DNA of 23,591 nt from JBKHXF01 sp046566145 (lineage in GTDB: Bacteria; Actinomycetota; Nitriliruptoria; Nitriliruptorales; Nitriliruptoraceae). The position numbers and the translations under genes were made by a program. Location of the stretch: positions 1-23,591 of the forward strand of contig JBKHXF010000017.1 in NCBI GenBank assembly GCA_046566145.1, in the 5' to 3' direction. Of the stretch, positions 14,648 through 22,400 are shown piece after piece. The notes beneath the pieces were generated by a model. It was not told the DNA's origin. It made no database searches and saw only the letters and a program-made list of their open reading frames with translations. Numbering within the stretch: position 1 is the first letter of the stretch; each line of letters starts with the position of its first letter.

Positions 14648-15862
14648 TCAGGCGTCGCGGTTGACGCGCACGCCGAGGACGTGCTCGACGCCCCGGATGC
14701 GGTCGGCCAGCTCGTCGGTGACGGGCTGCTCGCAGATGATGGTCGCCACGGCCGCCTCGGAGCCCGCGAAGATGCGGTTCTCCATCTGCCCGACGTTGAT
14801 GGCGGCGCCCTTCAGCACGCCGAGGACCTCGCTGAGCACCCCGACCTCGTCGCGGTGGCGGACCGTCAACGAGCAGGTCCCGACCGGCTGCGTCTCGAGG
14901 TTGACGCAGTTGACGACCTCGCCGCGGGCGTACCCGAGGATGGTGTCGACGGTGCCGCCGGCGGTGGCGTCCTGCGCCTGGTCGGTGGACGCCCCGATGT
15001 GGTGGGTGCCGTACACCGACGGGTGGGTCGACAGCGGCGAGGTCCACTCGGCGGTCGTGCCGCCGGGCTCGTCGGGGAACACGTCGAGGGCGGCCCGCAT
15101 CCCACGGGTGTCGAGGGCCTCGAGGAGCGCGTCGCCGTCGACGACCTCGCCACGGGAGGTGTTGACGATCCACGCGCCGTCGCGGCACCGGGCGAGGAAG
15201 TCGCGGTCGACCATCCCGCGGGTCGCGTCGGACAGCGGGACGTGCAGGCTGACGACGTCGGACCGGGCCAGCAGCGTGTCGAGGTCGTCGACGAACTCGA
15301 CGCCGGCGGCCTCCGCCTCGGCCAGCGTGTCGGCGTCCCGGCCGGCCTTCGCGACGGCGAGGACGGTCATCTCGAAGGCGGTGGCGCGGCGGGCGACGGC
15401 CAGGCCGATCGCACCGAGCCCGACGATGCCGATGGTGCGTCCCTTGAGGCCGCGCGCCTCCGAGAACCTGCCCTTGTCCCAGCGGCCGGCGCGGAGCTCG
15501 GCGACGTTGTCGGGCAGGTCGCGGTCGAGCGCGCACACGAGCCCCATGGTGAGCTCGGCGACGGCGACCGAGTTCGTGCCGGGGACGTTGCAGACGTGGA
15601 TGCCGAGCCGGGCGGCGTGGGCGACGTCGATGGTGTTGACGCCGGCGCCGGAGCGGACGACCAGGCCGAGGCTGCCGCCGGCGTCGAGCGCGGCGGCGGA
15701 CACCTTCGTCGACCGGACCACGAGCACGTCGGGGTCGACCTCGGTGAGCGCGCCGGCGAGGTCGTCGGCACCCAGGTCGGGGCGGTCGACCACCTCGTGG
15801 CCGGTGTCGGTCAGCCGGGCGAGCTGGTCGTCGGGCAGGGCGTCGGCGATCAGGATGCGCAT
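14648..15862 (-). CDS. serA: D-3-phosphoglycerate dehydrogenase with ACT domain
   Basis: Oxidises 3-phosphoglycerate to 3-phosphohydroxypyruvate with NAD, the first step of serine synthesis, in the cytosol. The 404-residue protein has the substrate-binding block VVRSGAGVNTID (68-79), the NAD-binding GLGAIG (148-153), and the catalytic set R237 (NTSRGEV), E265 (FPDEPGG) and H288 (GTHHIGAST). A C-terminal ACT domain (about 330-404, SLTVRHRDEVGVLSEVLGVL) suggests feedback control by serine. Length matches the short ACT-type enzymes without the extra intervening domain. ATG start; no Shine-Dalgarno is visible, and TAGACC eight bases before the ATG could be an imperfect leaderless -10. DUF1015 lies downstream on the same strand, separated from it by the HEPN/MNT pair. 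Confidence 0.93.
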   Translation of the reverse strand: MRILIADALPDDQLARLTDTGHEVVDRPDLGADDLAGALTEVDPDVLVVRSTKVSAAALDAGGSLGLVVRSGAGVNTIDVAHAARLGIHVCNVPGTNSVAVAELTMGLVCALDRDLPDNVAELRAGRWDKGRFSEARGLKGRTIGIVGLGAIGLAVARRATAFEMTVLAVAKAGRDADTLAEAEAAGVEFVDDLDTLLARSDVVSLHVPLSDATRGMVDRDFLARCRDGAWIVNTSRGEVVDGDALLEALDTRGMRAALDVFPDEPGGTTAEWTSPLSTHPSVYGTHHIGASTDQAQDATAGGTVDTILGYARGEVVNCVNLETQPVGTCSLTVRHRDEVGVLSEVLGVLKGAAINVGQMENRIFAGSEAAVATIICEQPVTDELADRIRGVEHVLGVRVNRDA

Positions 15863-15949
15863 GACGTGGAGGTCTACCAGCCGAGGGGTCGCGACGGCCC
15901 GCGACCGTCTGGCCAGCGCACGCGGGCGCCCCGACCACCGCTCCGCGAC

Positions 15950-16066
15950 GACCGGTCAGCCTCGATCGGCGACACCCGCTCGGCGCGGGTCGCTCGGCGC
16001 GGGTCGCTCGACGCCGGTCGCTCGACGCCGGTCGCTCGGCGCCGACCGTTCAGCCTCGACCGGCGA
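15950..16066. repeat. Tandem 14-mers framed by a duplicated gene end
   Basis: Five 14-base units of the type CGCTCGGCGCGGGT / CGCTCGACGCCGGT fill 15977-16046. They are flanked by two 23-base near-copies (21 of 23 matching) at 15950-15972 and 16044-16066. The second flank contains the stop codon and last codons of the thioredoxin-like gene, and the first repeats that gene end, stop included. The block is intergenic (15863-16049), upstream of serA. I see no palindromic operator in it. Confidence 0.8.
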
Positions 16067-16370
16067 GCGCATCCCGGAGCTGGCCCACGGTGGGGGAGCC
16101 CGCGGGTCCCTCCGGGGTGTCGTAGACGCGGCAGGACAGGCCCACGGGCTCGTCGCCCTCGGCGAACACGTCGACGCCATCGAGCAGGATCGAGGGCGAG
16201 CCGCGGAACCGGAGCCGTTCGGCGTCCTCCGTGGTGTCCACCTCGACGAGTGCGAGGTCGAACCCCAGCTCGTCGGCCAGCTCCTCGAGGCGGTCACGCG
16301 CCGTCTCCCAGGAGGGGCACCCCTGGAAGTGGAGGAGGGTGACCTGGCGGGTCGCGGGGTCTGATCGCAT
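16050..16370 (-). CDS. Thioredoxin-fold protein with a CPSW active-site loop
   Basis: 106-residue cytosolic protein with the beta-alpha-beta start of a thioredoxin fold: VTLLHFQGCPSWETARDRL, then LALVEVDTTEDAERLRFRGSPSILLDGVDVF, where SPSILLDG holds the cis-proline loop. The usual CxxC is C-P-S-W, so only one active-site cysteine is present; another lies further on in GLSCRVY. Proteins like this occur beside mercury/arsenic genes and in isolation, and their substrates are generally unknown. The ATG start is backed by GAGGTG five bases upstream. Its first 77 bases overlap the end of the DUF222-HNH gene on the same strand. A thiol-reductase or metal-handling role is a guess. Confidence 0.8.
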   Translation of the reverse strand: MRSDPATRQVTLLHFQGCPSWETARDRLEELADELGFDLALVEVDTTEDAERLRFRGSPSILLDGVDVFAEGDEPVGLSCRVYDTPEGPAGSPTVGQLRDALAGRG

Positions 16371-18108
16371 GGGAGCACCTCGATGCCGGCGGTGGGCGAG
16401 AACGGTCCGCACCCGGACGGGCGGCCGAGCCTCGGCCGGCCGGGTGGCACCGGACGGGCCCGACCGGGGACAGCCTCTGGCGGGCGTGGTCGCTCCGAGG
16501 GTAGGAGCCGTCGACGTCGCCGGGCATCGCCGCGACCACGTAGCGTCCACGCCGCTCGCCGGCGACCGCAGGTCCGTCGCCACGGGGGGCCTCGGCCGGG
16601 TCCGATCCGGACGGGGCAGCGTCGGACGGGTCCGAGCCGGACGGGGCAGCGTCGGTCCGGGCAGCGTCGGTCCGGGCAACGTCGGTCCGGGCAGCGTCGG
16701 TCCGGCAAGCATCGGAGGGCGCCGGCCCCGGGCGAGCGACGGGCCGGGGGCCGAGCGGGACGATGCCGTCCAGCCGGTCGTCGCGGCTGGCCTCCGGCGG
16801 GTCGTGCCAGGTCACGTGCCATCGGCCCGCGTCGACCTCGCGGTGGTGGCGCCGGCACAGCAGCAACGCGTTGCCTGGCGCGAGTCGACCGCCGGTCGTG
16901 TACCCCTCGTGTCCGTGCGCGACGTCACACCAGCCCGGCGGGGCGTCGCAGTTCTCGGCGGTGCAGCCCCGGTCGCGGGCGACCAGCAGCCGCCAGAGTC
17001 CCGCGGGGACGGTCCGGACCTTGCGCGTCACCTGGGTGGGGACGCGCGGGGCGGCGAGCACGGCCGAGACGGTCGCGTCGTCCAGCAGGCCGTGCAGCGC
17101 GCCGGCGGCGATGGGCCCGGTCCACACGGTCTCCACCGCGCCGGCGGCGCTCGAACCACCCGACGCGCCACCCCGCCCGCGACCGCCGCCGGCGGCGACC
17201 TCCCGGGCGTCGAGGGTGAGCAGGACGTGCGGCGGGGTGCCCCGCCGGACCGTGCCGAGGTGGGCGAGCGCGTGCCTCGCCATGGCGACCACGGCGTCGG
17301 CGGTCGCGACGGCGAAGGGTCGGTGCTCGTCGGGGCCGTCCGGGCGCCGGAACGCGTCGACGGCGGTCAGGACCGTCTCCGCGTCGAGCCCGGTCAGCTC
17401 GGCGGTGAGGACCGTCATGCCGTCCGCGGAGGTCCAGGTCCGGGCGGACCGTCGGGCCTGGCGGCGTCGCTCGGCGCGGACGGCGGCGGGGCCGTCGACC
17501 CGGGCGAGCACGCGCCGGCACGCGTGACGGTAGGAGGTGATGGATCGGCCCTCCGCGGCGGCGATCAGCTCCTGCTCGAGGCGGGCGCGGACCTCGGGGT
17601 CCTCGACGTCGGCGAGGGTCTCGGCGAGGACGCGGGCGTGCTCCGCGGGGAGGAGGCCAGCGCCGGCGGCGTCGGCAGCCGCCGGCGAGGTGTGCAGCGC
17701 CTCGCCCGCGGCCGCGAGCCGCCGCACCTCGCCGGGCGGGAGCGCGAGGTCGGCGGCGAGCTCCTGCACGACCTGGCGCCCGGCGCCGCGTGCGGCCCGT
17801 TCCTCCGTGCCGGGTGCGGCGGACGCGGCGGCCTGACGGCGCGCGCGTCTGGCGTGCTCGTCGACGAGCAGCGCGAGCCGGGTCTGGAGCCGGACGCGGG
17901 CGTCCTCGACCGCGACGACCTCCGCGGCGAGCTCGGCATCGCCGAGCGTCCCCGGGGCGCGCTCGGCGACGAGCCGCACGGCCTCGGTGAGCACGACCGC
18001 CGGCCCACCCGCCGGCGCACCCGCCGGCCCACCCGCCGGCCCACCCGCCGGCCCGTCCGCCGGCCCACCCGCCGGCACCGGACCGTCCGCCTCTCGCTCG
18101 GCTCCCAC
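16294..18108 (-). CDS. DUF222 / HNH endonuclease domain protein (13E12-type)
   Basis: 604-residue member of the actinobacterial DUF222-HNH family, many copies of which look like selfish or SOS-linked nucleases. Residues about 35-370 are DUF222 (EAVRLVAERAPGTLGDAELAAEV, RLEQELIAAAEGRSITSYRHACRRVLARVDG). The HNH region spans about 385-430: CTAENC zinc-knuckle-like pair, WCDVAHGHEGY (C394, H398), N413 in GNALLLCRRHH and H421-H422. The usual DUF222 His-His pair reads Ala-His here, and the later V-H-E-G-G-W reads V-D-A-G-R-W. The N-terminus carries a GPAG repeat, and the tail after about residue 465 carries RTDAA repeats, then Pro/Arg-rich sequence that overlaps the next gene. GTG start with GGAGGAGG upstream. 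A LexA-type box precedes the gene. Confidence 0.88.
   Translation of the reverse strand: MGAEREADGPVPAGGPADGPAGGPAGGPAGAPAGGPAVVLTEAVRLVAERAPGTLGDAELAAEVVAVEDARVRLQTRLALLVDEHARRARRQAAASAAPGTEERAARGAGRQVVQELAADLALPPGEVRRLAAAGEALHTSPAAADAAGAGLLPAEHARVLAETLADVEDPEVRARLEQELIAAAEGRSITSYRHACRRVLARVDGPAAVRAERRRQARRSARTWTSADGMTVLTAELTGLDAETVLTAVDAFRRPDGPDEHRPFAVATADAVVAMARHALAHLGTVRRGTPPHVLLTLDAREVAAGGGRGRGGASGGSSAAGAVETVWTGPIAAGALHGLLDDATVSAVLAAPRVPTQVTRKVRTVPAGLWRLLVARDRGCTAENCDAPPGWCDVAHGHEGYTTGGRLAPGNALLLCRRHHREVDAGRWHVTWHDPPEASRDDRLDGIVPLGPRPVARPGPAPSDACRTDAARTDVARTDAARTDAAPSGSDPSDAAPSGSDPAEAPRGDGPAVAGERRGRYVVAAMPGDVDGSYPRSDHARQRLSPVGPVRCHPAGRGSAARPGADRSRPPPASRCSHAIRPRDPPGHPPPLPGVPLLGDGA
16601..16710. 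repeat. In-frame tandem repeats in the HNH-protein tail
   Basis: Two 30-base units (16601-16630, 16631-16660) and four 15-base units of the type GTCGGTCCGGGCAGC (16651-16710). All are multiples of three, so the reading frame is kept; they encode the RTDAA and SDP-type repeats. Copy number probably varies between strains. Confidence 0.85.
18000..18071. repeat. In-frame 12-bp tandem repeat at the HNH-protein N-terminus
   Basis: Six units of CCGGCCCACCCG, two with small changes. They encode the repeated Gly-Pro-Ala-Gly stretch near residues 13-36. The frame is kept. Confidence 0.88.
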
Positions 18109-18139
18109 CGCTCACCTCCTCCCGCTGCGTCGCGCTCTT

Positions 18140-18179
18140 CCCCGGCGCCGGCCTCCCCGGCGCCGGCCTCCCCGGCGCC
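18140..18179. repeat. 15-bp tandem repeat in the HNH-gene leader
   Basis: About 2.7 copies of CCCCGGCGCCGGCCT lie between the LexA-type box and the HNH start codon, in the presumed untranslated leader. Each unit contains the self-complementary GGCGCC. Confidence 0.8.
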
Positions 18180-18201
18180 CGGCGCCCGGTTCGGTCTGGA
18201 C

Positions 18202-18217
18202 TCGAACTGGTGTTCAC
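18202..18217. promoter_or_regulatory. LexA (SOS) box upstream of the DUF222-HNH gene
   Basis: TCGAACTGGTGTTCAC matches the mycobacterial/actinobacterial SOS box TCGAAC-N4-GTTCGA at 10 of 12 defined positions, with a fully symmetric GAAC-N4-GTTC core. It overlaps the candidate -10 and start site of the HNH gene, the right place for repression by LexA. 13E12-family genes in mycobacteria are known to carry such boxes. Confidence 0.72.
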
Positions 18218-18221
18218 CCTA
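18216..18221 (-). promoter_or_regulatory. -10 box of the DUF222-HNH gene
   Basis: TAGGGT on the minus strand fits TANNNT and abuts the LexA-type box. It predicts a leader of about 100 bases that contains the 15-bp repeats. Confidence 0.5.
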
Positions 18222-18319
18222 CGGTCCACCCGCGACACGCGCGCCACGCCCTGCCACGTCCCTGTGGACACGCACCCGCCGGCGCCCCCCGACGCCACCC
18301 GACGCACCCGCCGGCGGCC

Positions 18320-18375
18320 CAGCCCCGCCAGCCTGCGGCTCAGCCCCGCCAGCCTGCGGCTCAGCCCCGCCAGCC
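18320..18375. repeat. 21-bp tandem repeat running across a stop codon
   Basis: Two full units of CAGCCCCGCCAGCCTGCGGCT (18320-18340, 18341-18361) and a partial third (18362-18375). The last covers the final codons and stop of the two-TM protein gene, so its 3' end is repeated downstream. A related 15-mer, CCAGCCCCGCCGGCG, also occurs twice inside that gene at a 21-base interval (18974-18988, 18995-19009). Confidence 0.85.
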
Positions 18376-19344
18376 GGCCAGGAACCCGTCGAGGTCCCGC
18401 CACAGCATCTCGGGCAGGATCGACCGGACCGCGACGGCGACGTCGGCGATCTCGCCGGCGACGTCGACCAGCGCCGGCGGCTTCTCGGCGAGCCGGCCGC
18501 GGTCGGCGGTGGGGACGACGAGCAGGAACGGCCCGTCGAACCGCACGACCCACCGGCCGGGCAGCTCGGTGAGCCGCCCCATCAGCCCGATGTCGACGAC
18601 GGCGCGCAGCAGCGGCTCGTCGTCGCCGTGGAGGTGCCAGGTCTCGTCGACGGCCTCCCAGTCGACCTGGTGGTCGGGTCGGACCCCGACGAGGTCGGCG
18701 AGCTTCATCCGGGCGGAGTCGGGGCGGATCGTGACCCGGCCGATGTCGGCCGGGATCGGCAGCCACGCGACGACGCGCGGCTCGACGGTCCCGCCGGTGA
18801 CCCGCCCGTTGGTCGACGACGACGAGGTGACGCTCCACGTCTCGGCGACCCGGACCTCGCCGACGCGAGTGGTCAGCGCGCCGGCGGCGTGGACGGACGT
18901 CGGGTGGATCCCTGCGAGCTCCGCGACCCGGCCGTACCCGAGGCCGGCACCCGACCGCCCCCGCGCCCCACCGCCAGCCCCGCCGGCGACCCAGCCAGCC
19001 CCGCCGGCGCCGGCGGCGTCGAGCTGCAGGACGTGGCGGGCCGGGCCGGGCACCTGTCGCCGCGGGTCGGCACGCACCGCGTCGGTGAGGTCGGTCCAGC
19101 CGCGCTCGATGAGCAGCGTCCGGGTGGTCGACTCGGGGATGGCCTGCCCGTGGTCGCGGGCGTGGGTGACGACGATGAGGGCGCCGGCGCCGGCGAACAT
19201 CGCCCCGACGAGGATGGCGCCGAACCGCCCGCCGCTGACACGGCCGGTGACGCCGAGGAGGGACACGACCAGCCCGCCGGCGCCGATGAGCCAGCCGATC
19301 CACGGACCGGTCGGTCGGTTCTGCTCCCCACGGCTGCCGGCCAC
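18361..19344 (-). CDS. Two-TM membrane protein of unknown function
   Basis: 327-residue protein with two transmembrane helices near the N-terminus (about 15-32 and 40-60) and a large soluble C-terminal part. A Gly/Ala-rich low-complexity insert at about 108-140 is encoded by a 21-base-periodic repeat. The soluble part has beta-type blocks ETWSVTSSS and PGRWVVRFDGPFLLVV that loosely recall DUF3137-like proteins; I do not claim membership. The GTG start has GGGGAGG about six bases upstream. It lies 87 bases downstream of the 1383-residue Tc-A-like gene on the same strand, so the two may share a transcript and the membrane protein may help place or process its neighbour. That link is inference from position only. 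Confidence 0.75.
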   Translation of the reverse strand: MAGSRGEQNRPTGPWIGWLIGAGGLVVSLLGVTGRVSGGRFGAILVGAMFAGAGALIVVTHARDHGQAIPESTTRTLLIERGWTDLTDAVRADPRRQVPGPARHVLQLDAAGAGGAGWVAGGAGGGARGRSGAGLGYGRVAELAGIHPTSVHAAGALTTRVGEVRVAETWSVTSSSSTNGRVTGGTVEPRVVAWLPIPADIGRVTIRPDSARMKLADLVGVRPDHQVDWEAVDETWHLHGDDEPLLRAVVDIGLMGRLTELPGRWVVRFDGPFLLVVPTADRGRLAEKPPALVDVAGEIADVAVAVRSILPEMLWRDLDGFLAGWRG

Positions 19345-19400
19345 GTCGTCCTCCCCGCTCGGTGCGGGACCCTAGCGACGTGACCGGTCCGCGCCGGCCT

Positions 19401-19440
19401 CCCGTCGGGGTTCAGGGCGTCCCGTCGGGGTTCAGGGCGT
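19401..19440. repeat. 20-bp tandem duplication across a stop codon
   Basis: Two exact, adjacent copies of CCCGTCGGGGTTCAGGGCGT (19401-19420, 19421-19440). The second contains the stop codon (TCA at 19432-19434, minus strand) and last codons of the 1383-residue gene; the first repeats that end just downstream. Confidence 0.92.
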
Positions 19441-22400
19441 CCGGGGCGCGACGAGCCCGAGCAGCACGCTGGAGATGGCGAGCCCCGTCCCGGCGAGCTC
19501 GACCGCCCAGGTGCCCGCGCCGGCGGCCGCACCGGTCCACGAGGTGAGGTCCACCAGCGAGGTGCCCTGCTCGATCGGGAAGGTCGCCTCCTGTGGCGTG
19601 CTGCCGTCGGCCGGGCTGAACCGGACCGTGCCGGTCCCGGCCCACGTGATCGTCGAGCCGAGCAGCCCGCCGGCGCCGGCCCCGAGCACGGGGACGACGA
19701 CCGCCTGGGCGACGTCCCCGATGCTGCCGAGGTCGATGCCGGCGTCCGTCGCCGCCGTGGCGACGTCCGCGGCGTCGAAGGTCGCGCCGACCGTGCCGGA
19801 GGCGGCGCCGGTGACGGCGCCGACCGGGCCCTCGAGCGGCACGACCGCGACGGTGCGGTCGAGCGCGCCGGCGGTGGCGACGAGCGCCGACAGCGCCGTC
19901 TGGGTGGCGGCCCGGAGCCCCGCCGACGAGCCGGAGAGGTCGAGCGTGGCGTCGCGCAGGTCCCCGACGACGTCGGCGAGCCCCGCGGTGGCGGCGGCGA
20001 GGTCGATGGCGCCGAGGGTCGCGGCGAGCTGGCCCGGCAGGCCTCCGACGGCGGCGACGAGGTCGTCGAGCCGGCCGAGCAGCGCGGACAGGTCGGGCAC
20101 GCCGGGGATGCCCAGGTCGGGCAGGAGACCGTCGGCCTCGGCGACCGGGTCGGGCTCGGTCACCGTGATCGGGGCGACCCGGTCGTGGGTGGCCAGCGTC
20201 GCGTCGTGGTTGCCGATGGTGGACACGATGAGCCGCACGTCGCGGACGGGCGGCAGGTCGGGGACGACGTTGCCGTTGGCGAGCGCCGGGACCTGCAGCC
20301 GCCACGTGCCGATCAGGCCCCGGTGCTCGAACGGCTTGGTGCGCTTCTCCTCGCGGCGGGTGAACCGCAGGCCGTCCTCGAGGACGTCGAAGTGGGACAG
20401 CATGAGGGTCTGGGGGGCGTCGTTCAGCTCGAGCATCCGCCACCCGCCGGGCGCGACCTCCTCGTCGTGGAGGGCGGCGCCGGCGAGCTGCGGGCGCTGC
20501 GCGACGTGGCGGCCGCACCCGCACGCGTCGGTGAACGCGGCGAGCAGCGACGCTGAGGGACGCAGCCGCACGAACGTGCGGCCCGGCTGGGTGATGACGA
20601 GCGGCAGGCCGGTGGGCTGCCGGCCGGCGACGACGGGCAGGCCGGGGAACCCGCCGCCGGGGACGCGACCGTCGAGGGCCGGGTCGACCACGCCGCCGCC
20701 GGCGGCCGCGGCGTTCCCCCCGAGGACCTGCACGGCCCGGAGGACCTCGTCGGGCGTGTCGAGGTCGACGTGGACGGTGATGTCCTTGACGAGGAGCCGC
20801 TCGAGGCCGGGCGCGAACCGGGCGATGGTCTCGGGCCGGATCTCGACGTCGACCGGCAGGCCCTGCAGGAGCAGGTCGAGGGCGCCGGGAGGGACGAGCT
20901 GGCGCAGCGACAGGACGTGGGTCAGCTCCTGCAGCGGCGTCTGGACCCGCCGGACCAGCTCGGCCTCGGCGCGGGCCAGCGCCGCCAGCGCCTGGGCGGA
21001 GCCGGTGAAGTTCGGGTCGGCCATGCCGAGGAACGGCAGGTCGCGGACCTGGGCGCCGGGCCGGTCGGGGATGGCGAGGTCGGGCAGCGTGAAGCCGGTG
21101 TCGGGGACGAGCTCGACGAGCTCGAGGTGCTCCCGGAACATCGAGCGCTCCATGGCCTGCGAGAGGCCGTGGACCTGCCGGAGGATCGTGTCGCGCGCCT
21201 CCATCAGGGTCCGGCGGGCGAGGTCCTGGAGCTGGCCGGGGAAGAGCTCCTCCAGGCCGTCGAGGATGTCGCCGGCGAGGTCGAGCGCGGCCTGCAGCAG
21301 CGCGACGTCGGTGAGCTCGGAGACGAGTCCGTCGGCGAGCGCCCGGATGCGGGCGCGGGTGCGTTCGGCTGTGGCGAGGAGTTCGTCGACGCGTCCGGAG
21401 AGCTCCCGGAAGGCCGAGCCGAGCAGCGCGATGACGTACTCGACGCCGATGAGCAGCACGAACAGCCCGACGCCGGAGAGGATGAGCGCGGCGAACGGCA
21501 CCGCGAAGTACGCGATGACGATGGCGCGGACCCAGTCGGGGATGACCCGGGGGAGGCGGCTGGCGACGTCGAAGGCCGCGTCGAGCGGGGCGCGCAGGTC
21601 GATGGCCTGCACGGCCTGCACCAGCGGCCACAGCAGCTCGTCGACGACGTCGGCGCCGGCGGTGGCCGGGTCGACGACGTCGCTGGCCGGGGTGCCGCTG
21701 GCGACGGTGCGCAGCGCGCCGACGCCGGGGATGACGTCGAGCCGGTCGCGCAGCGAGGTGATGAGGTGGGTCGGCAGCAGGGCGCCGCGGAGCTCGGCGG
21801 TGATGGCGTCGACCTCGGCGGTGGCGGTCTGGTACGCGAGGTCGAGCAGCCGGTCGATCTCGTCCTGTAGCGGGCCGAACATCGCGTCGGCGATGGCGTC
21901 GCCGACGTTGTCGCCGTCGAACAGGGCGGAGACGGCGGCGGACGCGACCCGCCACCAGTGCTCGTGCGGCCAGGTCGACAGGTAGGTGAGCAGGGCCGCG
22001 GCGACGGTCGCCTCGCGGATCTGGTCGAGCAGGGGCAGGACCAGCGCCTGGATCTCGTCGATGGTCGCGGTGACGGCGGCGAGCTTGTCGGCGACGACGC
22101 CGCGGACCTCGTCGAGGAGCTCGGCGCCGGCGGCGAGCCCGACGAGGTCGAGGTCGGCGACGATCTGGAGCAGCTGGGTGAGGAGCTGCTCGACGGAGAT
22201 GGCGCCCGAGGCGGCCTGGCGGGCCTCGTCGAGGAGCCAGTCGTAGCGCCACAGGTCGCCGGGCAGCCCGAGGGCGGGCCGGACGTGGCAGCCGGCGTCG
22301 AGGGCGTCGCGGAACGCGTCGAGCGCGTCGAAGCGCAGCTGCGGGTCGAGGATGCGGCTCGCCGCGCCCTCGCCGACGAACCAGCCGACCGCGCCGTCGG

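Noticed and set aside
15950..16066. CRISPR-like array
   Set aside because: The units are adjacent 14-mers without spacers. They are ordinary tandem repeats.
16231..19383. 1050-residue plus-strand frame opposite the HNH and two-TM genes
   Set aside because: It is antisense to genes with clear domains and is Gly/Arg/Pro-rich with no family. It stays open only because of GC-biased codon use.
19475..21985. 836-residue plus-strand frame opposite the Tc-A-like gene
   Set aside because: Composition is dominated by Ser, Arg, Pro and Thr, typical of antisense shadows, and it has no domain or ribosome site.
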